The notes under the pieces: generated by a model
Seen by the model: only the letters and a program-made list of their open reading frames with translations
Told to the model about the DNA's origin: nothing
The model's database searches: none
Position numbers and translations under genes: made by a program
Source: Marinobacter sp.
GTDB taxonomy: Bacteria > Pseudomonadota > Gammaproteobacteria > Pseudomonadales > Oleiphilaceae
NCBI RefSeq assembly: GCF_014859525.1
Contig: NZ_JACUUB010000005.1
Span: 27,371-91,370 of the forward strand
DNA: 64,000 bases
Direction: 5' to 3'
Shown here: positions 56,397-64,000 of the stretch, in pieces
How the letters are laid out: each line of letters opens with the position of its first letter
Numbering within the stretch: the stretch's first letter is position 1

Positions 56397-58193
56397 TCAG
56401 TTCCTGAGCAAGGATGAAGGCACTGGCACAGGAAACTCCAACAGCTGCTGCGCAAAGGCCTTGCCCTGCGGATCAATCCGAAGCGAAGCCACACCACCGC
56501 CGCCAAGACTGTGCTCCAGCAAAAAATTGAACGCATGCAACCCCGGCATCGCCCAGCGCGTCACCTTGCCGGATTCGGGATGCAGCGTGTGGCTCATCCA
56601 CTGCGCCACCGCCTGCTCCGTCAACGCGGCCTCTATGTAAGGAACAAACTCCGCATCTCGCGCAATCACCCCAATATTGCTGTGATCACCCTTGTCGCCC
56701 GAGCGTGCCCAGGCCAGCTGGATCAGCGGCACCGTGGTGTCAGTTGCCACCTCAATTCGCACCTCTGGCTCAGGTACCAGCGCCGAGGCATCAAAACCGC
56801 CTTCGCAAGCCACTTCAACAGCCGATTTCGCGCCCGCCAGGTCTACCGAAACCGATATCTCAGACTTCGGCACCAGGCACGAATACAAACGAATCTTCGG
56901 CCACACCGTCGGCCGGCCGCCAACAATGCCGGTAATCCCTGGCGCCATGCCTGTGGCCGCCTGGGCAATTTCCCGGGAGAACAGCACCAGAGCCTCTTTC
57001 TTGGGATGGGCCGTGGCAATCTTCACCACCACCTCACGGGTATTGTCGCAGCGGCCATGGCCGCCGTAAGTGGTTTCAGTGCCCAGTAACTCAACGCTGG
57101 TTTCAGAATAATCTGGCAGACCACGTTCGCTGAACATCGCGGACGTCTTCTCAAGGATGGCCTCTGCAACCCGTTGTGCCTTGGCTGCTGCGTTGATGCC
57201 GCCCATCAGAAAAGTCACTGTGCATTTGAAGCCATCCGGCCAGGTGCCAGACACCTTATAGCTGTCGGTTGGAGGCAGGCCATGGGCACCGGACACCTGC
57301 ACCCGATCCTTGCCGATTTCTTGCAGCGTTACCTGGGTGAAATCGCAGGTAACATCCGGCAGCAAGTAGGCTCGTGGGTCGCCAATCTCGTACACCAGTT
57401 GCTCGCCAACCGTGCCCCGACTCACCAGGCCGCCGGTGCCCTCCGGTTTGGTCATCACAAAATCGCCCGAGGCGCTGACCTCGGCAATCGGGAAGCCCAT
57501 GTTGGCGTAGCCGTCGGCGACTTGTTCCCAGTCGGTAAAGTTACCGCCAGTAGATTGCGCACCGCATTCCAGCAAGTGCCCGGCCAAACTGCCCTGGGCC
57601 AGCTTGTCGTAATCGTTCCAATCCCAGCCAAACTCGTGAATCAGCGGCGCCAGTACCAGCGCACTGTCTGCTACCCGGCCAGTAATAATAATGTCGGCAC
57701 CCTGATCCAGCGCCGCCACCAGCCCGGGCGCACCCAGGTAAGCGTTCAGGCTCACCATCATGGCGGGGAAGGGCTGGCCGGTGGTCATCTCGGTGATGCC
57801 AGCATCGGCCAGTTTCTTTTTCTTCATCACCAAGTCGTCGCCCAGCACCAGGGCGATTTTCAGATCAATACCCGCCTTTTCACACAGGGACTGAAGTGCG
57901 TCGCGACAAGCTACGGGGTTAACGCCGCCGGCGTTGGCCAGCACCCGGATGCCCTTGTCCTTAATCTCTCCGAGCAATGGGCCCATGACGGTCTGAACAA
58001 AATCCCGGGCGTAGCCCTGGGTGGGATCTTTCATTTTTTGGCCGGCCATGATCGACATGGTGATTTCAGCCAGATAATCGGCCACCAGATAGTCGATGTT
58101 GCCCTGGCGCACCAGCTGGGCGGCGGCGGTTTCAGTGTCGCCCCAGAACGCGGCAGAGCAGCCGATGCGAATGGTGTTGTTGGGTTGTGACAT
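56397..58193 (-). CDS. atuA: Acyclic terpene utilization protein AtuA (DUF1446)
   Basis: 598 residues from the ATG at 58193. The start ([20 protein letters not shown]) and segments such as [16 protein letters not shown] and the C-terminal [18 protein letters not shown] are typical of DUF1446/AtuA proteins. AtuA is required for citronellol/geraniol growth in P. aeruginosa but its reaction is not firmly established; a role with hydroxylated carboxylated CoA intermediates has been proposed. It is the first gene of the minus-strand atu operon, divergent from atuR. Confidence 0.92.
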   Translation of the reverse strand: MSQPNNTIRIGCSAAFWGDTETAAAQLVRQGNIDYLVADYLAEITMSIMAGQKMKDPTQGYARDFVQTVMGPLLGEIKDKGIRVLANAGGVNPVACRDALQSLCEKAGIDLKIALVLGDDLVMKKKKLADAGITEMTTGQPFPAMMVSLNAYLGAPGLVAALDQGADIIITGRVADSALVLAPLIHEFGWDWNDYDKLAQGSLAGHLLECGAQSTGGNFTDWEQVADGYANMGFPIAEVSASGDFVMTKPEGTGGLVSRGTVGEQLVYEIGDPRAYLLPDVTCDFTQVTLQEIGKDRVQVSGAHGLPPTDSYKVSGTWPDGFKCTVTFLMGGINAAAKAQRVAEAILEKTSAMFSERGLPDYSETSVELLGTETTYGGHGRCDNTREVVVKIATAHPKKEALVLFSREIAQAATGMAPGITGIVGGRPTVWPKIRLYSCLVPKSEISVSVDLAGAKSAVEVACEGGFDASALVPEPEVRIEVATDTTVPLIQLAWARSGDKGDHSNIGVIARDAEFVPYIEAALTEQAVAQWMSHTLHPESGKVTRWAMPGLHAFNFLLEHSLGGGGVASLRIDPQGKAFAQQLLEFPVPVPSSLLRN

Positions 58194-58255
58194 AGTGTTT
58201 GCCTTGCTCCGTGTGCCCCTGTGCATGAGGGGTATCCAACGATAGAACTGACAAT

Positions 58256-58273
58256 ACCAAGCAAGCGCTTGGT
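58256..58273. promoter_or_regulatory. Candidate AtuR operator between atuA and atuR
   Basis: ACCAAGC at 58256-58262 and GCTTGGT at 58267-58273 form a perfect 7-bp inverted repeat with a 4-nt spacer, and contain the palindrome CAAGCGCTTG. The size and sequence style fit a TetR-family operator. It lies 63 bp before the atuA start and 63 bp before atuR. A possible atuR promoter (TTGTAA at 58274-58279, TAAAAT at 58296-58301) lies beside it. Autorepression and atu repression are inferred from P. aeruginosa. Confidence 0.6.
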
Positions 58274-58335
58274 TTGTAAACAGGCAAAACTCAGGTAAAA
58301 TAGAAATATCTTTTATCGCCAGCCGGATAGCCCTT

Positions 58336-58947
58336 GTGAGCCCTAACCAGATTCTTCAGTCCCTGATTGCCGAGCAGCTTGTTTCCGATCCAGCCAGTGC
58401 GCGCGGGCGCTTGCTTAATGAAGCCGCACGCCTGTTCCGGGATAAAGGCTATGAGCGCACCACGGTAAGAGACCTTGCTGCTGCTGTTGGTATTCAGTCT
58501 GGCAGCCTGTTCCATCATTTTCGCACCAAAGAGGAAATCCTGAAGGCGGTCATGGTAGAAACCATTCGCCTGAACACTGCGTTGATGCAGGCCGCTGCGG
58601 ACCGGGCCGAGTCACCTCGCGACAAGCTTAAGGCCTTAGTTCGGGCGGAGCTGGAATCCATTAACGGCCAGACGGGAGAAGCCATGGCCGTGCTGGTTTA
58701 TGAGTGGCGCAGCCTGTCTGAAGCCTCTCGGGCCCAGGTGTTGGAGTTACGTGAGATCTACGAGGGGTTATGGCTATCCGTGCTTGAATCGCTTAGTGAT
58801 ACAGGTCAGCTCCAGGCTGAGCCCTTTGTTGTTCGCCGGATGCTGACCGGAGCGTTAAGCTGGACGGTCACCTGGTACAAGCCTGAGCGCGGCGGTCTGA
58901 CGCTTGACGGATTGACGGAGCAGGTTATGGCGATGATGGGGCTGTGA
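58336..58947 (+). CDS. atuR: TetR-family repressor of the atu cluster
   Basis: 203 residues from a GTG start; no strong ribosome site is seen. The N-terminal helix-turn-helix reads [20 protein letters not shown] and [18 protein letters not shown], the TetR signature. The rest is the all-helical ligand-binding and dimer domain. Its position divergent from atuA and the inverted repeat in the shared promoter region fit AtuR, which in P. aeruginosa is released by a terpenoid CoA ester. Ligand here is inferred. Confidence 0.87.
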   Translation: MSPNQILQSLIAEQLVSDPASARGRLLNEAARLFRDKGYERTTVRDLAAAVGIQSGSLFHHFRTKEEILKAVMVETIRLNTALMQAAADRAESPRDKLKALVRAELESINGQTGEAMAVLVYEWRSLSEASRAQVLELREIYEGLWLSVLESLSDTGQLQAEPFVVRRMLTGALSWTVTWYKPERGGLTLDGLTEQVMAMMGL

Positions 58948-59292
58948 CCCAAATGACCGGGCTCAGTCATCCATTGCCATAGTTGCTCCGAAAGCATGGG
59001 GTTTCAGAAGTTATTGTTTTAAATCAATAAAAACTAAAATATCTCTTTCCCTCCCGGACCATTGGCCTGATCGGCATATAAATTTCGGCAATCGAGCCAT
59101 TTTTGTCTGACAAAAATCAACGCATTCTTCTCGCCGTAAAGATTGTGCGCCGGGGTTGGGACCATTTGGTGGTTCCGAAGGCGTAGATTCACGGTCTGGC
59201 GGGGCCCAAATCTAATAGAAACGCTCGTCATTCCTTAAAGACAAAAACAAAGCTAAACAGGGCAATCTATGATGTACCCAAAGGAATCCTTT
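58948..59292. other. 345-bp gap between atuR and the TRAP-like operon
   Basis: No gene is supported here. A 17-bp palindrome (TTTTTGTC, T, GACAAAAA) lies at 59100-59116. An AT-rich stretch occurs at 59010-59045. Neither is part of the ten-copy hairpin family. The right part presumably holds the promoter of the lipoprotein gene at 59293. No terminator with a T-run was seen after atuR. Confidence 0.5.
59100..59116. promoter_or_regulatory. Perfect 17-bp palindrome upstream of the TRAP-like operon
   Basis: TTTTTGTC and GACAAAAA are separated by one base. It is 177 bp before the chosen lipoprotein start. The length and symmetry suggest a dimeric repressor site or a small AT-rich cruciform. There is no GC-rich stem, so it is not a terminator. 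No regulator gene is adjacent. Confidence 0.35.
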
Positions 59293-60333
59293 ATGGGCCG
59301 ATGCTCGGCTCTGCTCAAAACATTCTCCCTGCCCGGGCTGGCCTTGTTACTGGCAGGCTGCTCTGCCAATCCGATCTACACCACCACAGGCATCGTGTTG
59401 TCTAATTATGCCGAGTCTGAGGCAACGCCCTACGTGTTGCAGATGTCAGACACCGAGATGGCGTGCGCCCTTGGTGAAGGGACTGACCCCCTGATCTATT
59501 CATTCTCCCGTGTTACCTCAGCCCCGGATACAACAGGCTCCCTTCTCATGCTGTTGGCCGCTAATTGCAGTGAGTACCGCGCCTGGGAAGCCGAGCTGAA
59601 TTATTTGCGGGCGGAATACAACGACAACATACCCGCAGCCAGAGATGCCCGTGAAAGCGCCAAGCGCTTGCACGCCAGAACGGCCGAGCGCCGCTATAAC
59701 TCTTACCGGCGGGCAATGGCTGCATACGATTTTGACCCCGCAGCAGAGCCACTCGAGTGCCCGTTCCTGTTCACCGATCAGGACGAGTTGACTTTCTTGC
59801 TCGGTTTGTTGACCGGCATGCAGGCCATTGTGAACGATGCCAGTTCCGGTGCGTTAGCCGGTGTACCACGCAACATCGCGCCCCGCGCCGAACGAGCGGC
59901 CCAATGTGTTGAGAATGACAAGTGGGGCGGCTTGCCAAACGCCATCCGGGCACTGGTCTGGTTGTTGTTGCCGGACACTCGCCCTGAGTTGTCTCCCGAC
60001 CCCTGGCAGGTGTTGGACAGCAGCCGAGAACAGGGCGTTGAGATGGGCATGCGAGCCTCCCACGCTGTTCAGGTTGTTGCCGCCGAAACCTTTGGCCGCC
60101 CGGACGTCCTGGCCGATGCGATTGCGCACTTTGCAGACGCCGACACCCTGCTTGATGTATCTGAAGACTATCGCCTGGTGGACGAAGTGGCCCGCACCAT
60201 CGTTCAGTTCTCATCCGACAAGCACTGGACGACCAACTATGGCTATCGCACGCCCAGCAACTTCTTCGGGAAGATGAGCCCGGAGCGGTCCAACAGTCAT
60301 GTAGAAGTGATGGACCTGGACGGCCTGCTCTAA
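59293..60333 (+). CDS. Lipoprotein, possible TatT-like TRAP accessory component
   Basis: 346 residues from the ATG at 59293 (MGRCSALLK), which has AAAGGAA 5 nt upstream; an ATG eight codons earlier is possible. The lipobox is LLLAGC. The mature protein is mostly helical (YLRAEYNDNIPAARDARESA, TAERRYNSYRRAMAAYDF) with a few cysteines. Its place ahead of a solute-binding protein and a TRAP-type permease recalls TatT, the helical lipoprotein partner of the Treponema TRAP system. That link is by context and style only. Confidence 0.6.
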   Translation: MGRCSALLKTFSLPGLALLLAGCSANPIYTTTGIVLSNYAESEATPYVLQMSDTEMACALGEGTDPLIYSFSRVTSAPDTTGSLLMLLAANCSEYRAWEAELNYLRAEYNDNIPAARDARESAKRLHARTAERRYNSYRRAMAAYDFDPAAEPLECPFLFTDQDELTFLLGLLTGMQAIVNDASSGALAGVPRNIAPRAERAAQCVENDKWGGLPNAIRALVWLLLPDTRPELSPDPWQVLDSSREQGVEMGMRASHAVQVVAAETFGRPDVLADAIAHFADADTLLDVSEDYRLVDEVARTIVQFSSDKHWTTNYGYRTPSNFFGKMSPERSNSHVEVMDLDGLL

Positions 60334-60395
60334 GAGCGGCTGCCAGTTCCAAACTCCGATTTGCCCACAAACACAAGAATCATCCGGAGGTCGTC

Positions 60396-61406
60396 ATGAT
60401 CCGTAAATCCCTCGCTGCATTAACTCTGGTGGCGGCTGCACCGCTGGCCTCAGCCCAGGCCGTTTCCATGTGCGTCTTTGACGTTATTGGTGCCAACGGT
60501 GACGTGTATAACCTGGTTAAAGACTACGCGCTGGAAATGCGATCGCATGGTGTGAATTTCAATCTCAGGCCTTACACCGATGAAGGTGTGGCGGTGGGTG
60601 ATTTTAACGCTGGCCAGTGTGATGCCGTGGTCGCTACGGATATTCGTATCCGCCCGTACAACCGGTTTACCGGCAGCTTGAGCGCCGTTGGCGCAATCCC
60701 GACCTATGACGATCTTGAGACACTTCTTGCAACATTGGTGCAGCCCAGGGCGGCGTCACTGATGAAGCACGAAGGCTTTGAGGTACTTGGCATTGTGCCT
60801 GTCGGTGCCGGTTACCTTTTTGTTAACGACCGAAACATCAATACGGCCGGCAAGTTGGCCGGAAAGCGCATGGCAACACTGGATTATCAGCGCGATGCCG
60901 TTCACATGGTCAACTACGTGGGGGCCACGGTTGTTCCCTCGGACATCACCAATTTTGCCGGCAAGTTCAACAACGGTTCGGTTGATACCGCCTATGCACC
61001 GGCTTTTGCCTACGAGGCGTTGGAGCTCTACAAGGGTCTTGGCGATAACGGCGGCATTGTAGACTACCCCTTAGCCCAGCTGACAATCCAGATTGTGGCC
61101 CGTGAAGGCGCGTTGGATGACGACGCCGCTCAAACATCCCGGGAAGTGGCCTGGGGTATGTTCCCTCAGGCCATGAGTCTTATCGAAAGCCAGGAAAAAG
61201 CCATTTCTGAAGAGCAGTGGATTCGAATCCCTGATCGAGACATTACCGGCTACCAGGAAATGTTCCGCGAGAGCCGCGTTGAAATGCGCGACGGCATAAA
61301 TGGGGCACCCAGCGTGTACGACCCACGCATGATGAACCTGCTCAGTAAAATTCGCTGCGCCAGCAACCCGGGCGCGTCTGAGTGCACGGCAGATAACCGG
61401 GAATAA
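60396..61406 (+). CDS. Putative TRAP-like solute-binding protein
   Basis: 336 residues. The Sec signal peptide ends at PLASAQA. The fold-type pattern resembles periplasmic receptors: FDVIGANGDVYNLVKDYALE, CDAVVATDIRIRPYN and a C-terminal WIRIPDRDITGYQEMFRESR. The sequence is far from DctP but matches the group of putative solute-binding proteins found next to fused TRAP permeases (I recall these as DUF6091, low certainty). It lies 62 bp after the lipoprotein and 15 bp before the permease start. Ligand unknown. Confidence 0.7.
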   Translation: MIRKSLAALTLVAAAPLASAQAVSMCVFDVIGANGDVYNLVKDYALEMRSHGVNFNLRPYTDEGVAVGDFNAGQCDAVVATDIRIRPYNRFTGSLSAVGAIPTYDDLETLLATLVQPRAASLMKHEGFEVLGIVPVGAGYLFVNDRNINTAGKLAGKRMATLDYQRDAVHMVNYVGATVVPSDITNFAGKFNNGSVDTAYAPAFAYEALELYKGLGDNGGIVDYPLAQLTIQIVAREGALDDDAAQTSREVAWGMFPQAMSLIESQEKAISEEQWIRIPDRDITGYQEMFRESRVEMRDGINGAPSVYDPRMMNLLSKIRCASNPGASECTADNRE

Positions 61407-61421
61407 TTGGAGCGGACTAAC

Positions 61422-63473
61422 ATGAACTGGCGTGCAATGACTGACTCAGGCGCAAAAACGCTTTACCCGATGCACCGGCTGCATGGGACTATCCTTCTTT
61501 TGCTGCTCCTTGTGACCTTGCTGATGGGGATGGGTAATTCACTTCATTCCCGAATGCTGTGGATCGGGGAGCAGGTTTGGCCAAACTATTACTTGCTCAA
61601 CCCGGATGCTGTAGAGCCCACCTGTAATCTCTATATCGACTTAGACAGAGAAGTAGAGCGTCGGATTCAGGCTTATCAACCGGATCCTGACGATCTGTTC
61701 AGCTCACCACCCAATGCCGATGCTGTCAGGCAGTCACTGCAAAGTAACCTGGCACTGTGTGAGCAGCGGCACTTGCAGTTTGCCGAGAACCAGAAGCATG
61801 CCACCTGGGCGCTTGGTGCTTACAAAAGCATTGAGCAAGGGCTCGCTGGCTTCTTGCTCGACAACATCGACCTGACCAAGTTTCTGTTTATCGCCATGTT
61901 TGCCATGGCTGCGGCCATTTCGGCGCTGGACTCTGATCATATCGCCTTGAGATTGCCTCGTAATCGGGCTGAGTGGCGCTTGAGTCAAGGGGTTCAGTTC
62001 TCGGTTAATGGCCTGATGGTGCTCTCGCTGAATGCCTATCTTGGGCGATTATCGACGTCGCCCGGGACCGAGAGCACGATGATATTGCAATATGCCTGGG
62101 CCGGAGTGTTCGGTCTGTTCATGGTGATCAACGCTGTGCGCTTCTTCTTGATTCCGGAGCGCATGAAAGCCGGCTCCCTGTCGCTGTCGTCAGGGCTGGT
62201 TATCCCGTTGTATTGCGCAATGGGACTGATCTCGATGAGTTATTTCTTCTTTGTTGACGGCTACACATCAGGCCTGGCGATCTATTTCGGCATGATGGCC
62301 AACCTGTCGTCCATGTTCATCAACATCGGGCTTTACGTTCTGGTGGGCATGATGCTCAAGCAGACCCAAATTCCGGAGTTGCTGCTGAATCTGGTCAAGC
62401 CGTTCAATTTGCCGGCGCCCATGTTGGCCTCGGTGATCATCTTTGCGACGGCCTTCCCGACTGCCTTTACCGGCGCTTCCGGTATTTTCATTCTGGCGGT
62501 GGGCGGTGTTATCTATGACGAGTTGCGCAAGGCGGGTGCTGGCCGCCAGTTGTCTTTGGCGACCACGGCGATGTCGGGCAGCCTGGGCGTGGTACTCAAC
62601 CCGTGCCTGCTGATTGTGGTGATTGCGGCCCTGAACAAAGAAGTGACCACGTCGGAGTTGTATGGCTGGGGTTTCTGGGTGTTTATCCTTTCGGCGAGTC
62701 TGTTTTCTTTCATCGTCTGCAAGACCGAGGGCAACTGGAAGCCCAAGCCGGCTCCGGGTGCCTTCCGGGCGGCCCTGCGAGAGCTCCTGCCGCTAGTCCC
62801 CTACGCCCTCACGGCAGCCGCGGTCATCCTGTCGGTCTGGGTGGTGCTGGGGCTCAAGTTCAACGAGTACAGTGCGCCAATGATTCTGCCCTTGGTGATG
62901 CTGGCCCTGGTGGTGTTGGATTCTGGCAAAGAGAGTCGGGTTAGTCCCGCAAGCCGCACACAGATGTTCTTCGAGCGCAGCACCGCTGCGGCCAGTGATT
63001 CGGCCGTGCATATTGGTGCTTTGCTGGCGCTGATCGGCTTCTCAATTTGCTTGGGCGGCATTCTGGAGCGTTCGGACATTGTGCACGCCTTGTTCCCGGA
63101 AAACCTGACCAGCGCCTGGATCGCTATGCTGATCATAGTGGTTATGTTGACACTGATCGGTATGGTGATGGATCCGTTCGGTGCGGTCATTCTGGTGTCG
63201 GCCACGGTTGCCCAGCCGGCGATCCAGATCGGCATTGATCCGCTGCATTTCTGGATTGTGTGTCTGGTGGCCTTTGAGCTTGGTTATCTGAGCCCTCCAG
63301 TGGCACTTAACCATCTGCTGACACGACAGGTGGTGGGCGAAAAGGAGGTGCTGGTGGCAGAGCGCACCGGCTCTTTCTGGAATCGCTACAAGCGCCTGTT
63401 GCTGCCGCTTACCGTGATGGTGCCCAGTTTGCTGTTGGTGGCCTTTGTACCGATGCTGTTCTACGCCTTGTAG
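61422..63473 (+). CDS. TRAP-type large permease, DctM-like with N-terminal extension
   Basis: 683 residues from the ATG at 61422 with GGAG 9 nt upstream. One helix (HGTILLLLLLVTLLMGMGNS) is followed by a ~110-residue periplasmic segment, then about 14-15 helices. The first block may stand for DctQ and the rest for DctM. DctM features are TAFPTAFTGASGIFILAVGG, SGSLGVVLNPCLLIVVIAAL, and near the end GIDPLHFWIVCLVAFELGYL followed by SPPVALN. It forms a Na+-driven uptake system with the preceding receptor. Ends at a terminator. Confidence 0.83.
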   Translation: MNWRAMTDSGAKTLYPMHRLHGTILLLLLLVTLLMGMGNSLHSRMLWIGEQVWPNYYLLNPDAVEPTCNLYIDLDREVERRIQAYQPDPDDLFSSPPNADAVRQSLQSNLALCEQRHLQFAENQKHATWALGAYKSIEQGLAGFLLDNIDLTKFLFIAMFAMAAAISALDSDHIALRLPRNRAEWRLSQGVQFSVNGLMVLSLNAYLGRLSTSPGTESTMILQYAWAGVFGLFMVINAVRFFLIPERMKAGSLSLSSGLVIPLYCAMGLISMSYFFFVDGYTSGLAIYFGMMANLSSMFINIGLYVLVGMMLKQTQIPELLLNLVKPFNLPAPMLASVIIFATAFPTAFTGASGIFILAVGGVIYDELRKAGAGRQLSLATTAMSGSLGVVLNPCLLIVVIAALNKEVTTSELYGWGFWVFILSASLFSFIVCKTEGNWKPKPAPGAFRAALRELLPLVPYALTAAAVILSVWVVLGLKFNEYSAPMILPLVMLALVVLDSGKESRVSPASRTQMFFERSTAAASDSAVHIGALLALIGFSICLGGILERSDIVHALFPENLTSAWIAMLIIVVMLTLIGMVMDPFGAVILVSATVAQPAIQIGIDPLHFWIVCLVAFELGYLSPPVALNHLLTRQVVGEKEVLVAERTGSFWNRYKRLLLPLTVMVPSLLLVAFVPMLFYAL

Positions 63474-63487
63474 TTGGCGTGAGGCTC

Positions 63488-63526
63488 GAAAACCCGTGGA
63501 GTTCTGCTTCACGGGTTTTCTTGTTT
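63488..63526 (+). terminator. Rho-independent terminator after the TRAP-like operon
   Basis: AAAACCCGTG / CACGGGTTTT with two or three further pairs around a short loop, followed by C then TTGTTTT. It sits 15 bp after the permease stop. Confidence 0.82.
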
Positions 63527-63546
63527 TGGACTGAAATTCGGCGAAA

Positions 63547-63655
63547 GGAGCAGGTTGGAGGGGTTTTCTGAAACACGCTGTGAATACGTCCATGTACGCT
63601 CCGCTCCGCCATCCATGGCTCCGCAGGGTTTCAGAAAACCCCTCCAACCTGCTCC
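63547..63655 (-). repeat. Hairpin element J (two ANGGA loops on minus)
   Basis: Arms at 63547-63574 and 63628-63655 are 28 nt and perfectly complementary. On the minus strand the 53-nt core has GCCA / TGGC around TGGA and TACA / CGTA around TGGA, with 18 nt between motifs. Core subtype 3, as in E and G. It lies after the terminator of the TRAP-like operon and 110 bp before the next gene, antisense to both. Confidence 0.9.
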
Positions 63656-63764
63656 CCCATCGTTGTGCGCAATTTGCCCGGGCCGGGATTAAATGATTTT
63701 GGAACTTTGTTCTATAGTTTGCGTACAAATAAGGCAGTTCTTCAAAAATGCAAAGAGGACGACC

Positions 63765-64000
63765 GTGAAAAGTATCTTGCCGCAGTATCTTGTGCTGTCT
63801 GGAGTGGTGTTACTCGCAGGATGCGGTGGTGGTTCCGGAAGTCTCGAATCCCGGCCCCCGGCTATTGATCTTGGTCCGTTGTCGGGTGTTATCAGCATTG
63901 AGTCTGGCAGTCGGGTTGATCAGGATACGATGGATCAGTTGCGGTTTGCCGATGCCAGTCCCGCCTCGGGTGCCCAAACCCTGCCGGCCAGTTTTGTTCT
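63765..64000 (+). CDS. Lipoprotein, N-terminal part (possible S8 peptidase precursor)
   Basis: A GTG at 63765 with AGAGGA 7 nt upstream opens a frame that runs off the right edge (78 codons seen). The signal peptide ends in LLAGCGGG, a lipobox followed by glycine/serine, common for outer-membrane lipoproteins. The mature start includes LSGVISIESGSRVDQDTMDQ. I have a weak impression of the pro-region of secreted subtilisin-like peptidases from marine gammaproteobacteria; nothing catalytic is visible. An ATG-free leader and palindrome half TTTGCGTAC lie upstream. Confidence 0.7.
   Translation, partial: MKSILPQYLVLSGVVLLAGCGGGSGSLESRPPAIDLGPLSGVISIESGSRVDQDTMDQLRFADASPASGAQTLPASFV

Overview
The window looks like chromosomal DNA of a marine gammaproteobacterium, most likely Marinobacter or a close relative. 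This is inferred from gene content and protein resemblance; no search was run. The supporting signs are an AlkB alkane hydroxylase, an AlkK-like acyl-CoA ligase, an acyclic-terpene (atu) catabolic cluster, a seven-gene Mrp Na+/H+ antiporter operon, and a divergent serA / D-2-hydroxyglutarate dehydrogenase pair. No rRNA, tRNA, prophage, insertion sequence with a transposase, or CRISPR array was seen.

Layout. 0-2.6 kb: end of a LeuD-like dehydratase subunit, a PrpR-type sigma54 activator and a RidA protein. 2.6-10 kb (minus): alkK, then the mrp/mnh operon transcribed A to G. 10.3-13.4 kb: fadH and a GlxA-type AraC regulator. 13.6-18.2 kb: acyl-CoA dehydrogenase, crotonase and alkB. 18.4-25.9 kb: small proteins, a thioredoxin-like/2OG-oxygenase fusion, a PhoX-family phosphatase, an unusual chemoreceptor and an MFS transporter. 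26-30.5 kb: rlmJ, an unrecognised protein, an MscS channel, an orphan TRAP receptor and a DUF4168 protein. 30.7-36.7 kb: a two-component pair, an EamA transporter, a GIY-YIG protein and two hydrolases. 36.7-46 kb: OmpA-like lipoprotein, serA, D2HGDH, a sirtuin gene remnant, an ABC1 kinase, a FAH-family enzyme, apt with a purine permease, a TRIC channel and a membrane-anchored BLUF photosensor. 46-58.9 kb: a quinone oxidoreductase and the atu cluster (atuH, F, E, D, C, B, A on minus, atuR divergent). 59.3-63.5 kb: a TRAP-like operon. The last 236 bases begin a lipoprotein gene.

The metabolic theme is oxidation of hydrophobic carbon. AlkB starts alkane oxidation, AlkK and AtuH activate acids to CoA esters, FadH and the acyl-CoA dehydrogenase and crotonase serve beta-oxidation, and AtuA-F handle methyl-branched terpenoid acids by carboxylating the branch.

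The most interesting feature is a family of ten long hairpin elements (about 100-117 bp each, named A-J here) in gaps around these catabolic genes. None occurs between 16.8 and 47.0 kb. Each has arms of 21-31 nt that are nearly perfectly self-complementary yet differ from copy to copy, enclosing a 52-58 nt core that folds into two small hairpins. On one strand all twenty inner loops carry ANGGA, the recognition motif of CsrA/RsmA, with 18-20 nt between the two motifs of every copy. Four copies form two composite units of about 370 bp (B-C and E-F), each a minus/plus hairpin pair inside a further inverted repeat with the core CCTAGCCTG. This may be a dispersed RNA-regulatory or non-autonomous mobile element family; I do not know a description of it.
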